Source: Anastrepha obliqua
Taxonomy: Eukaryota; Arthropoda; Insecta; Diptera; Tephritidae
Assembly: GCF_027943255.1 (NCBI RefSeq)
Contig: NC_072896.1
Span: 62,638,501-62,702,500, forward strand
Length of the DNA: 64,000 bases
Reading direction: 5' to 3'
In this document: in pieces, positions 11,290 through 21,475 of the stretch
How the letters are laid out: each line of letters begins with the position of its first letter
Numbering within the stretch: position 1 is the stretch's first letter
Notes under the pieces: model-generated
Databases searched by the model: none
The model's input: the letters and a program-made list of their open reading frames with translations, nothing else
What the model was told of the DNA's origin: nothing
Made by a program: the position numbers and the translations under genes

Positions 11290-12375
11290 CAGTAAACAGT
11301 AAAATGGAGGGAAATGCCACTTTTTATGTGATTGATAATGGGTGCCAGGCCCTGTTGGAATGCGATACGGCCATACAGCTAGGTGTTTAAAACTAGGATT
11401 GAGCGTGAATCGGGCGGAAATAGAACAACCATTCACGAAGATGTTAGGTGTGAAGGTTAAGTTATCGAATAACCCTTCAGTGAAACCCGTACAACAACCG
11501 ATGCGTCGCATAACTATGGCTTTAGAGAAACAAATAGGAGAGAAAACCAAAAAAAGTGCTCGTCCAAGATATTATCGAACCGGTTTCGGTCAGAAGAAGT
11601 CAGAAGAGGCTGTCAAAAGTGCAGACTTAATTTTTTTGGCATTTGTTATCAGAGAAAGGAATAGCACCGGGCCCCGATAATGTAGAAACGATCAAAGAAT
11701 TTCCAGCTCCACAATCAAAAGAAGAAACAATGTCAGTCACATATGTGGTAAATTCATTCCTGACCTCGCTAGTATAACAGAACCTTTAAGGAATTCATTA
11801 AAATTAAGCTGCAAATGTGTTTGGAATCAAAGACAACAGGAATCGTTTCCTAGTTTACAGCATCTCTCTGAGAAATACCAAATCTTGCATACTTCAACCC
11901 TGAGAAGAGAGCTCGTGTCATAGCAGAGTAGCTTTAGATAAAAGATATTCACAAACAGAGACGGAAAGTCTGGTATGGACCATTGAGATGTATTACTACT
12001 ATTTAATTGGGTTAGAATTTGAGTTGGTTACGGAACACATACCCCATGAAGCAATCTTCAAGCCTACGACAAAACCTCCGGAGAGGATAAAGAGATGACT
12101 TTTCAGGTTACAAACGTACAAATTCACAGCTATATTATATATCGAGCAGGAAAAGAAAATAAAGCTGATTCCGTGTCAAGATTTTGTAAAATTGAAAGAA
12201 CAGACTTATTTGATAGCGATTACAGTAATACAATTCTTCACATCATAGAAATCTCAACACATTCAGATTTGGGAATATGCGAAATTACGACAGAGAGCGC
12301 CAAAGACAAAGAATTAGTATAATTTGATAGAATATCAAATGATAAAAACCATATTTGGTAATGAGGTAAGGCAAG
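11290..12375 (+). pseudogene. Gypsy-type LTR element, pol fragment (protease to RNase H)
   Basis: Decayed plus-strand pol segments lie in several frames. There is a protease-linker to RT start (about 11300-11580, with VIDNGCQALLECDTAIQLGV and VKPVQQPMRRI), the RT 3' region near 11697-11800, and RNase H near 12000-12180 (LIGLEFELVTEH, IIYRAGKENKADSVSRF). The RT core with its YxDD motif is missing. The fragment stops where the mariner at 12379 starts, and matching integrase sequence resumes at about 15905. No LTR was recognised at the left. It is defective. Confidence 0.75.
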
Positions 12376-12378
12376 TAT

Positions 12379-13121
12379 ACGAGGTGTGTTCAAAAAGTAT
12401 CGCGAATTTTGAATTTCCGCAAGTTACGTATATTCGAATTTTGATTTTTTTGTGGCGATATGTTGGTACTCTCACTCATGTGTTTCGACTCGTCTTCGAT
12501 TTTTACCTATTCAAAAAGATGGATCAAAGAACCTGTATCAAATTTTGTGTGAAAAACGAAATTAAGTGCGCGGATGCATTCCGAAAGTTGATTTTGTCAT
12601 ACGAAGAAGCTACTTTGGACCAAAGCAACGTTTATGGGTGGTACAAAATGTTCTCAGAAGGCCGAGAAGATGTGAACGACGAAAAGCGTACCGGACGCCC
12701 GAGCACTTCAACAACAGACAAAAAATTGATGAAGTGAAGAAAATGGCATTGGCTAAGCGTCGAATCACCGTTAGAGAAGTTGCTGAGGACCTACGCATAT
12801 CGATTGACTCATGCCATTTGATTTTTTTCAATGATTCGGGCATGAGACGGGTTGCCGCAAAATTCGTACCAAAACTGCTCAATTTCGACCAAAAGCAGCA
12901 TCGCATGAACATTGCTAATGAGATGTTGGACTCTATCTGCGACGACCCAAATTTGCTCCAGAGGGTCATAACTGTTGACGAATCGTGGGTTTATGGTTAT
13001 GAGGTGGAAACCAAAGCTCGATCGTCTCAATGGAAGCTGCCGCACAAACCAAGACCGAAAAAAGCGCGCCAAGTTCAGTCGAATGTAAATGTTTTGCTTA
13101 CCGTTTTCTTCGAAGAAGGTG
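12379..13121 (+). mobile_element. 3'-truncated mariner element
   Basis: It starts at a TA with a mariner-type end (GAGGTGTGTTCAAAAAGTAT). The transposase reads plus-strand from about 12520 (MDQRTCIKFCVKNEIKCADA, helix-turn-helix, GREDVNDEKRTGRPSTST) to about 12737, then shifts frame and continues (KRRITVREVAEDLRISIDSC, AAKFVPKLLNFDQKQHRMNI, ITVDESWVYGYEVETK). The first catalytic Asp (VDESW) is present. The sequence stops after LLTVFFEEGGK at about 13121, so the second and third acidic residues and the right TIR are lost. Frameshift plus truncation make it non-functional. Confidence 0.85.
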
Positions 13122-15899
13122 GTAAGTGTCTCCCGATTAATATCGTTCATTGCCTGTCTAAACACTATCTGGCCCAGTACTTGTCAATTTACTTTGTCCT
13201 GGATCTCGTCGGAGCAATTGAAGAGGTGTCTCCTGACGTGCCTGGGAGGCGGCTCTGGTTCAAGCAGGTGTATACATGGGTGGAAACTGTGCTGACCAGC
13301 TTGTTGTGCTCCTTTACAGGAAGCAACTGTAACTCGTTATGTAGGTGTTATAGAGGGGACATCAGGATTCATCCCATGGCTGTCCGAATAGCATAGTTTT
13401 GGCATGTCTGAAGCTTTGTCCACTGCGTGTAACTAGTTCCAGGCGACCATACAGGCGAAACCTAGTTTAGAACCGGCCGGCCAATAGCTTTAAATGTCGC
13501 CAGCAACATTTCTTTGCCTTTGCCCCAACTACTGCCGGCTAGCGCTTTGAGGACTTTGTTGCGGTTTGGCATTTCAATAGCAATTGCGGTTGTGTGCGCA
13601 GAGAAGGAGAGCAAACTGTCGAAGGGTACTCCAAAATTTTGGGGTTGCTTGCAGTCGGTATTGGTGTGCCATCGAGTTTGGCCTTGAGCTGTAGTTTGAC
13701 AGCCTTTGACCAGATAGTACAGAGGGTCGCCGCGGACTTATTGGAGGCAAGTTGTAGATTCCTCGCAGTGAAAAAGCGAGAAAGACTGGAAAGGTAATCG
13801 TTTACTTTGGTGCACAGGCCATCAATGTCATTGCCTAACGCCATTATCGTACAATCGTCCGCTTAGGAGACTCCCTTAGGTGACTCCCTCTGATGGCTGC
13901 GGGAGCTTTGAGATATATAAACTGAAAAGCATGGGTGAAAGGACACCACTCTGCGGAGCATCTTGTTTTATCTTCCTCTGTTTAGAGATTTGATCTCGAA
14001 AAATTACTGACGATTGGCGACCACTCAAATAATTTGTCGACCACCTCGTTAACCCTGGCGGGAATTTCGACTGTATAATGTCATCTAGTAGCGTGGAGTG
14101 GCTAACAGTGTCGAAAGCCTTCTTTAGGTCTAGCGCAACTAGGACAGTCCTCTCGGAGGAGCGGTTTTGGTTAAGCCGCAGTTTATCTGGGTCTTTATGG
14201 TGGTGATTGCTGCGGTGGTATTGTACAATCCATGCTGATTTGATGCTGGGGCCAGATGTTTCATCTGGAGTAGGAATAGGAGGGCTTCAAGAGTCTTCAC
14301 TACTGCGAAAAGGAGAGTTTCGGACGATAAGACTCCCCTTGGTTGGCGGGTTTAGCAGGTTCTAGTACTGGCGCACTCTCCCTGATTTCCACTTGTCAGG
14401 AATTATGAGAGTGGCCATAGCCACATTGAAAAGCCTACTCCCAATGAACCCAGGCTTTTCAGCATCAGCATGTTAAGTCCGTCAGGGCCAATGACTTTTG
14501 ATGCTTTTCTGATGGTTTCGGTTAAAGTATCTCGTGCATTTCTTCCAATCCGACGAAGACCGTTGAAGATGTTAGCCACCTTATCGTGGTGCTTCGTCGG
14601 GTCGACAGGGGCCTTACGGAGGACCAGAGCTTACTCACACCAGTGGTGAAGTTGCAGGTCTTCAGGTGCTCTTCTCATTGGTCCGCTTATGTTAGGTGAC
14701 CAGTTGCGGAATCTTCAAATTGAAATCCTTTACGCGTGGATCCCCCCGATCGCCCTGGTGTAGGTGTTGTTTTTCACCTCTGATAAGCGCACCAATTTCA
14801 GGGTGATATCCTGCCGGGCAGCAGGTGACAGGGGGTATACATATTGTATACTTTGAGCTCAGCAACGCCTGACCGGACAGCTATACCTTGAAATTCAAGG
14901 TGCTGTTCTTACTGCCGATGGCTTCATCGGTGAGACGATACTGCAGTGTGTGGTCGACTATAAACTCTAGCCCACCACCACTGCCTCGCTCGCGATCTTC
15001 CCTATGCACGTTATAACCGTCCCTGGTTACCAAGGAGGAGCTAGCCTGCAGTTTTGTCTCTTGGATCGTAGCTATTGTGATTCCTTGCCGCTCATGAGGT
15101 CAATTATCTCACCGATCTCGCTAATAAGTCCATTGCAGTTGAATTGGAGAAGCTTGAAGCTCCTCGGGAGGACTGTCGTAACGCGGGGTAGAACGGATGT
15201 GTGAGGTTGTCTACGTTGGTCCTGCTGTGCGATCCGCTGTTGTTGTTGTGACCTGATGGTGGTAGGTGGCCGCGCCACAGAGGGCGGTTGAGGTTGCAGG
15301 GCTCTACAGTCGCGTGTCCACTCACAGACGTTGCGTTGACCAGAGTATCTCCGAAAGTGGCACCAGTCATTGCAGGAAATGTATTTGACTGATGTCAGGT
15401 TCTGCGGTACTCAGGTCTGAAACACGGAACAGATTGTGCCGGGTGGGAGCAATATAGTTGGTGTGGGTCGATGTTGAGGGAGTTGTGTTACCCCAATGAG
15501 GTCCTAACCATTAAGGTTTGATTTGTGGTGACTGTTCGTAGTACCGGCACATTGGAGGATGTGCTGGCTGTTGAAGCTGGGAACGCCTGGTGGCGGGAGC
15601 AATACGTGGCTACATACCGTCTGCCCCACTCCCTATTTGTCTTAAGGCCTGAGCAGGTCTTAAGGTGGCGTTCAGGTGGAGCCGTTTATGACAAACGTAG
15701 CAAAGTAATACTTCTGGTCCAGGGTTCGATCCCAACCAGCCCTGAAGAGAAGTAGACTTGATGCATAGGTTTGCTCCTGTAACAATAGGTGAGGGGTAAG
15801 GTACGGTACACTAGACAAGGCTAGTTTACTGACGCTGGAGCCCTTGGTCGGGAAAACTCCTCAGAATTATTCCGGTAACGTAGAGCCGTCTGTCATGGG
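13122..15899 (-). mobile_element. Non-LTR retrotransposon relic (EN + RT), inverted
   Basis: Read on the minus strand, the 5' part is near 15280-15070 (SFKLLQFNCNGLISEIGEII, the start of an apurinic-type endonuclease). RT fragments follow near 14500-13540 (GNDIDGLCTKVNDYLSSLSR, KLDGTPIPTASNPKILEYPS) and a C-terminal piece ends at about 13122 (RQAMNDINRETLTT). It is the same family as 48960-51522 and 57133-57370. Many stops and frameshifts are present and the true 3' end is missing at the joint with the mariner. The outer boundary near 15899 is set by the resumption of gypsy integrase and is approximate. Confidence 0.7.
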
Positions 15900-16545
15900 A
15901 ATGAATGCACAATGTCACACCCCACAGTACAACAGAAACAATGTTAAATCGCGTGATTCGGGATAAGATCCCGGGGATTCCAGATTTAACAGACGAGGTG
16001 TTGGATTCAGCTGCAAGAGATTATGATATGAGAAACAAATGGAAAGGAAAAGAGAAGGTGGATATAAAGAGGGGAGCGAAAGAACGCAACACTGAGGTAG
16101 GGGATAAGGTCGTATTGCGAAACATCGTTTTTCAGCACAAACTCACACCAACGGTCTCAAAATAAGAGAGAGAAATATAAACGAGGTGACAATAGCCGCT
16201 GGACGAAAGATGTTGGAGGAACATAAGCCATATAAAAAGAATGCCGCTATCCGCTACGTTAGCCAACAGAGAGCCCCAAAGATGCGAGGCACAAAATACA
16301 CAGCTTCCAGTTGACACGATTCCAGAGATAGGGACTTCATCCGAGAATCTGGGAAATAATATGGAGGTTTCGTAATTTCCAAAAATACACACAAATAAGA
16401 GAGGAATGTAGAGAGCAGAGTTTGAAGGGTTAATTAACGTTACAACTAGCGAGTAGTTGGCAGTTGTCGTATAGATGTGAGAGAGTACCGAACAAATTCC
16501 AAGGCGGAAAAACGAATAATACATTGTCTATATTGAAGAGGTAAA
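15900..16545 (+). pseudogene. Gypsy-type integrase C-terminus and 3' flank
   Basis: The open frame 15905-16165 contains HNVTPHSTTETMLNRVIRDK, GIPDLTDEVLDSAARDYDMR and KRGAKERNTEVGDKVVLRN. These are typical of the end of a gypsy integrase core and its GPY/F-like C-terminal domain. It is in the same orientation as 11290-12375 and is taken as the other half of that element. Sequence to about 16545 may include the 3' region, but no LTR pair could be matched. Confidence 0.65.
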
Positions 16546-16606
16546 AAAGTGAGTTTTATTTGGAAAACGGAAAACATATAAAACGATGGGTTATTACAGC
16601 TTTTAT

Positions 16607-17528
16607 TCAAATAGTAAAGTTACTGTATTTAAAATAATTGTTATAAAATGATATTGCGACTTTTGGATCATGGGTCACTATACTGAAAATTGATATACGC
16701 TTATTAGGATTAACATTCATCATTTTTTCACAAAGGCAGGCCCACTCATCTCCGTAATAAGTACTTATCGAACATGTGTTAATTCCATATTTTGCACTGC
16801 TCTGTATCAAATACTTTAGATCAAATAAATTTTTTGCGTTTTTGAATGGGCTCTCTCCATTGCACATTTCATATAATATACATCCTAATGCCCAAATATC
16901 TGACTTAAATCCATGTTTTTCTCCCAGCATTACTTCTGGTGCCATATAAAGATATGTGCCAACGGGACTATGTGTTGGTTTATTGCTACTGTGTATTGTT
17001 GAAATACCGAAATCCGCTATCTTAATTTTATTTCCACCGGCTAAAAGAATATTTTCAGGTTTAAGATCTCTATGAATTATATGCCGAATGTGTAAATACT
17101 CGAGCCCCAATATAATTCCAAATACAAGTGAATTAAAGAACCTTTTAGAAATAGAAGGGCGCAGATTAATATTATTATTTATTGCATCACGCACAGTACC
17201 ATTTGAGGCATACTCCATTACAATATTTATACTGCTCTCGAAGACAAAAGCCCGGATGAATCTTACAATGTTTGGATGTTTTAATTGCGAAATAATATAT
17301 ATCTGTGTGTGGAAGCAAATTATGTTCAACGTTGGCAATACATCATTCAACGATTTAGTTTACCTCATCCATCATTTTTATTTCCAGCTTTGGCTGACGA
17401 ACTTGTATGCGTTTTACACAAACATATTCCAGGACACCATTTAATATGGACTTACAAAGATAGACATGTCCAAATCTCCCTCCACCCAGAACACACACGG
17501 GGTGTAAACTTGAGTCTCCTATACTCAT
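16607..17528 (-). CDS. Small serine/threonine protein kinase
   Basis: This is a two-exon gene: exon 1 17528-17364, a 61-bp intron 17363-17303 (GT...AG), exon 2 17302-16607, 286 residues in total. Kinase landmarks in order: glycine loop LGGGRFGHVYLC (about 14-25), ATP-site lysine in VCVKRI (about 37-42), ISQLKHPNIVRF, hinge VMEYASNG, catalytic loop HRDLKPENILL, Mg-binding DFGIS, activation-segment end GTYLYMAPEV, and DIWALGCILYEM. All catalytic residues are present. The protein is little more than a kinase domain with a short tail, which suits a soluble cytoplasmic kinase. The family is uncertain; NEK/aurora/CAMK-like relatives cannot be separated by eye. The substrate is unknown. A fly-sized intron and clean frame argue for a live host gene between transposons. 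Confidence 0.88.
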
Positions 17529-18309
17529 GATGATAATTAATTAATAATGTTAACGAAAAACCGTTATACTGGGGAGAAAACTAATATTACATTTACATTA
17601 AGCCCAATTGCATAATTTTAAATGAGTAATCTAAAAGTGTCTACACTGCCTTATTCGAATTTCCATTGACATCTCATTAAATCATTTGTTGTTAATTAAC
17701 TTTGCCTTTGGGGATATCTCCACTATGAAAAATAAGTCAGTCATATGCCTAAATGAACTAATTTTAAGGCCGGCGGGCCAATTAGATGTCCTAAATTCAG
17801 TAGTTTTCGCGAAGCGTTGTAGGATGAGAAAAAAAAGCAATTAGCCAAATGAAGTTTTGGGGATAGTTTAATATATATTTGAACTAAAAAAAAAAAATTT
17901 GTACAATCTCCAACAATATATTGTAAGCCGAGTTATCAATAGATTCCCAGAGCGCCTTGCAACTGAAGTATCCAACTTCTGTACAAGATACAACTTGCAA
18001 TTTTCATCTGAAAACAAAAAAAAAAAAGATTATTAATTTTGATGTAATTATCTTCGATGTGAACTAAGAAAATTGGGAGAAACACGTAAAATTCGAATTT
18101 TTGGGGAAGGTAAAAAAAAAGTGGTTTTTCAAGGAAAAAAAAACTCTTCAACTGGGTAAAAAAAAAGAAAGTGTGTGGTAGTTCACGGAACCCGCACGAT
18201 TATTTCAATATAATGCATGCAGAAGTCATGGACAGCATGGAATGGAATTTTATTAAACAGAATTATTTATTTATTTTAATATAAAAAGAAATGAATTTAT
18301 TGTACTCAA

Positions 18310-18663
18310 TTACATTTGGTTCTCGGCATTGTCATTATCATTATTGGATTCGTTTTCCAAAAATGAAACAAGGGCTTTATGGTAACTGAAATACGTAAAA
18401 AATGATCTACATTCTAATCTATCAAGGTATCGATGAAATACTGCATCAATGGTAGTTCCGCATCTTGTTGTTGGTACTTCACCATCATTAACCATATTTA
18501 AATTTAATTTTTCTTTGAGGAAACTTATTAGAGTCTTTGATCGCTCTTCTGCAAAATTGACATTAAAGTCGCCACTTAAAATCATCGGAATTTGATGATC
18601 ATGTTGTCCTAGCAACTCAGACAACATAATTAGGTCCATGATACTGATGAAATGACCGCCCAT
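18310..18663 (-). pseudogene. Endonuclease-domain fragment of a Helentron-type protein
   Basis: The 117-residue frame contains IPMILSGDFNVNFAEERSK and TTRCGTTIDAVFHRYLDRLE, then FFTYFSYHKALVSF and a stop. This matches the metal-dependent (exonuclease-endonuclease-phosphatase) domain fused to the C-terminus of Helentron Rep-helicase proteins: GDFN is the catalytic Asp/Asn motif and SYHK replaces the usual SDH. The helicase that should precede it is missing, and only about 200 bp separate it from the N-terminal piece, so the coding gene is internally deleted. Confidence 0.65.
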
Positions 18664-19054
18664 CGACTGATCGATTTACGGAGAAATGTTCTTCATCGAT
18701 ATCCTGATGCACAGATGACAAATTATCACTTATCGGTCAACCGGAGGATTCACTGTCACGGTGTTCAACAGTAGCTCTTAATTTTTTACGCTCCAAATAC
18801 TCACGTTGCCGTTCAGCACCTGTTTTCGGTTTCCGTTTTTGTTGATTTGATGCCATATTTAACAGAAATCAATCAACAAAACAAAATATGTTTGTAAGAT
18901 TTGCTCAAAACTACACACACACTCTATGACGCGTCTCGCGTTACTAATAATATTGTGTTTGGGAGAACTGTCAACTGTTTCCACCGAAATGCGTTCGCAA
19001 AGTGTATGGTCTTTGGTATGGTAAACAGATTTATGATACATTATTTTGCGGCGA

Positions 19055-19145
19055 CAGCACAGCGCAATAGCCCAGCGGCTAGCAATGTGGGCTTCCGATC
19101 CGAAATCCTTGGTTCGAATCACAAGAAAATTTTTTTTTTTTTTTT
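19055..19145 (+). other. tRNA-like Pol III promoter relic with poly-T
   Basis: An A-box-like TAGCCCAGCGG (about 19067) and a B-box-like GGTTCGAATCA (about 19110) are correctly spaced and followed by a run of T at about 19130-19146. The flanks do not pair into an acceptor stem, so this is not a functional tRNA but probably the head of a SINE. Confidence 0.4.
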
Positions 19146-19184
19146 TATACATTTATTTCATTTTGTTTTATGATATGTTTATGA

Positions 19185-19352
19185 GCAGATTTTTTTCATG
19201 GCAGAAATACTCTCGGAGGTTTGCCATTGCCTGCCGAGGGGCGACCGCTATTAGAAAAATGTTTTCATTAATTTTGCTTTCACCGAGATTCGAACCAACG
19301 ACCTCTCTGTGAATTCCGAATGGTGATCACGCACCAACCCACTCGGCTACGG
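19185..19352 (-). repeat. tRNA-derived SINE, head portion
   Basis: On the minus strand it reads TAGCCGAGTGGGTTGGTGCG (A box) and GGTTCGAATCTCGGTGAAAG (B box), followed by the body sequence CGGTCGCCCCTCGGCAGGCA. The same body occurs at 23792, 39320 and 61608. Here the 3' half is missing. Confidence 0.8.
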
Positions 19353-19412
19353 CGGCCGTCAATCAAATGTCATATTGACAAATTGCAATCATTGTTGCCA
19401 TATTTCGCCAGT

Positions 19413-19571
19413 CTTTTAACAGATGGCGCTGGCATAGCGTGAGTTTTACGTAGTTTAGCGTAGTTTTACTCCTCACAGCGTTTCATCCACGCCACGCTTT
19501 TAACAGATGGCGCTGGCGTAGCGTCACATATCGATGAAACGCTATGGTTTTACTCCTCACAGCGTTTCATC
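19413..19571 (+). repeat. Two-unit tandem repeat of about 80 bp
   Basis: CTTTTAACAGATGGCGCTGG, then TAGCGT, and later TTTTACTCCTCACAGCGTTT, occur in the same order twice. It lies within the TTAA-flanked element near its right end. Confidence 0.8.
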
Positions 19572-19947
19572 CTTCGAGACAAAAGAAGTTTCACTTCAAA
19601 AGTCGCTTAAAAAAAGTTTTTGGATGTTTTTTTTTAGTTCACATAGAAGAGAAAACAATACTGAAGATAACGCATTTTGAATGAAATGGATAGTTCGTTT
19701 AGTTTTTTTGCAATCGTGTACATAAATTAGGTAAAATCGTGAAAATGAAAAGCCGAGAAAATGGGCGGAGCACTACAACAATAAGCGCACGGTTGCTCGA
19801 CGCCGCACTACGCTCGGCTCTGTAGCTCTGCAAATACTTGGAATTTAACTCTGAAAATTTGTGTCTCATGTTCTTGAATATCTAAGCTATTGATTTCAGG
19901 AAAAAAAAATCGATTTTTTGACCTTTTAATTGGCCCGCCGGCCTTAA

Positions 19948-20210
19948 GCAAATGTACCTTTTTTTTACTAAAGTTAGAGAATTACGACTACAGCGGGGTT
20001 TTAAAGGCTTTACAGCAGATCATACCAAAATTAATTTCTAAAGTGGTATTCTACATCCAGGATATAATTACGCCAACGTAAAAAATTCAATTCAAACAGA
20101 GATAAGAAATTACCATCGCATATAACGACACCATTTGCATGAAGATCGTTCTGAGTTTGAATAATCCATATTCTTATCTTCTACACAAAAGATCCAACTA
20201 GATAAAAGAT
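19948..20210. other. Non-coding spacer
   Basis: Nothing was recognised between the TTAA-flanked element and the terminal exon at 20212. Confidence 0.4.
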
Positions 20211-20211
20211 C

Positions 20212-20382
20212 CTACTTAAGACGCTGGAACTGGATGTAGTCGGCAATTTGGAAGCCATTTTGTTCGTCGTTGTAACCAAGGGTAATAGTGTACATGGTTA
20301 CGCCTTCCGAAATTGCTGTGTCGTAAGAGCTCAAGGTGAATTGAGTACTGAAGGTGGCGCCATTAAGCAACAGTTACTTTAA
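20212..20382 (-). CDS. Unidentified terminal exon (or exon relic)
   Basis: A minus-strand open frame of about 53 codons ends in TAG at 20214-20212 and contains NGATFSTQFTLSSYDTAISE, TMYTITLGYNDEQ and FQIADYIQFQRLK. It has no start codon. An in-frame stop lies just upstream of the open stretch, so it would have to be a last exon, an exon relic or a captured fragment. The composition is that of a real protein (balanced hydrophobic/polar, GC3 higher than the flanks). I do not recognise the family; the Thr/Tyr-rich beta-strand-like pattern would suit a secreted protein, which is only a guess. Confidence 0.4.
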
Positions 20383-20555
20383 TCTGACGTCAGTTCCCTT
20401 CGCAATACAAAACAAATGAACAAAACCAACTAAAGTAAGGGAAATTACATGTTTGTGAAAATTTAGTGTATGGCTTGATAATTTTATGATTTGTGAGATT
20501 TAAACTAAGGCGTAATCTTATATTCTATCATTCTTGCTTCTCCGGAGGGCTTCCC

Positions 20556-21475
20556 ATGTCTCCATGTGCGGTGACCAAGGAGGATAAAGAGGAAATAAAC
20601 GGTCCGCCATGGCAGCGCCCCATACCATGGTAAGCCCACCGTTACAAGCTGAGGCGGCCTGATAGCGGAGGGCTTCGTTAGGAGACAGTCTAATATTATC
20701 CCTATATTATCCGCCGGCTCCCAAACCCACCCAAAAGGCACGGTTCGCGTTACACCTTGGGTCTTCGACTTGTGTGGTTCGCGGTTGTATTCTCTTACCC
20801 CCAATTTTGGGAGATATTCCTCTATCCACTATCTGGAGATGCGCCCTCTAGAGATAACAGGTTCCCCGGCCTTTGACCGTGCTTCAAAGAGATGAACATC
20901 ACATAAACAAACGTTGTTACTATCGTTTAAAATTGAAAAATGATGACATTGATATGTGAATTTGCATTTTTTTATTGAAATTTGAATACAGGTACTAATA
21001 CCGCGCAGCTGACAATTTTTTTTATTCTACTAAATGTCAACAATACATGAAAAAAAATTCAGCCGGTATAAAATGAGTTGCTAGAAATTGTTTTTCGACA
21101 CGTTTCGTACCCTCCCACATTCACTCTCTAACATCTTAACCAAGTTTCAATAAACAAATCGTCTTACCGTATTAAATACTGTGTCTAAATTATTTATGCG
21201 GCATTACACTTAACCCAACCTAGATGCAGTGCTAACAAAGTAAATTACGAATGGGCCGTGGAAAAGGTGTAATTCTCGAATTACTAACTTAGCGAATTAT
21301 GTGTCGTGGGAACATAGCATTAATTTTGAGTTAAATCGATATCAACATTACTTCGAGAACATTAATGCATTCATGTTTCTAGATTCGATACATCGCTTCC
21401 ATTCAGTTGCTTCCATTCCTATTCATGTGTAGAATTTAATTAGCGTTATTATTATATTTTGATTATTATACCATA
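20556..21475 (+). promoter_or_regulatory. Mcm10 5' flank, duplicated at 35874-36791
   Basis: About 920 bp upstream of the Mcm10 start is shared between the two copies. The minus-strand ORF in it (to about 20804) has no known homology. The promoter presumably lies here; no core element was identified with confidence. Confidence 0.4.

Larger units (their letters stand above)
17768..19943 (-). mobile_element. TTAA-flanked element with GC-rich TIRs carrying Helentron-type pieces
   Basis: It has perfect 17-bp inverted termini, GGCCGGCGGGCCAATTA at 17768 and its complement at 19927-19943, each flanked by TTAA (17764-17767 and 19944-19947). That is the target pattern of piggyBac or Kolobok-like elements. 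The cargo on the minus strand is of Helitron/Helentron type: an N-terminal piece at 18854-18750 (KRKPKTGAERQREYLERKK) and a C-terminal endonuclease piece at 18663-18310. No Rep or helicase remains. Either a Helentron derivative sits inside a TTAA element, or the TTAA element captured it. Confidence 0.65.

Noticed and set aside
16607..17528. Naming the kinase as a specific NEK or Aurora family member
   Set aside because: The catalytic loop HRDLKPEN and the activation segment fit several families; no family-specific motif outside the kinase domain is present.
19055..19145. Functional tRNA gene
   Set aside because: A and B boxes are present but the acceptor and T stems do not pair; it is a SINE-like relic.
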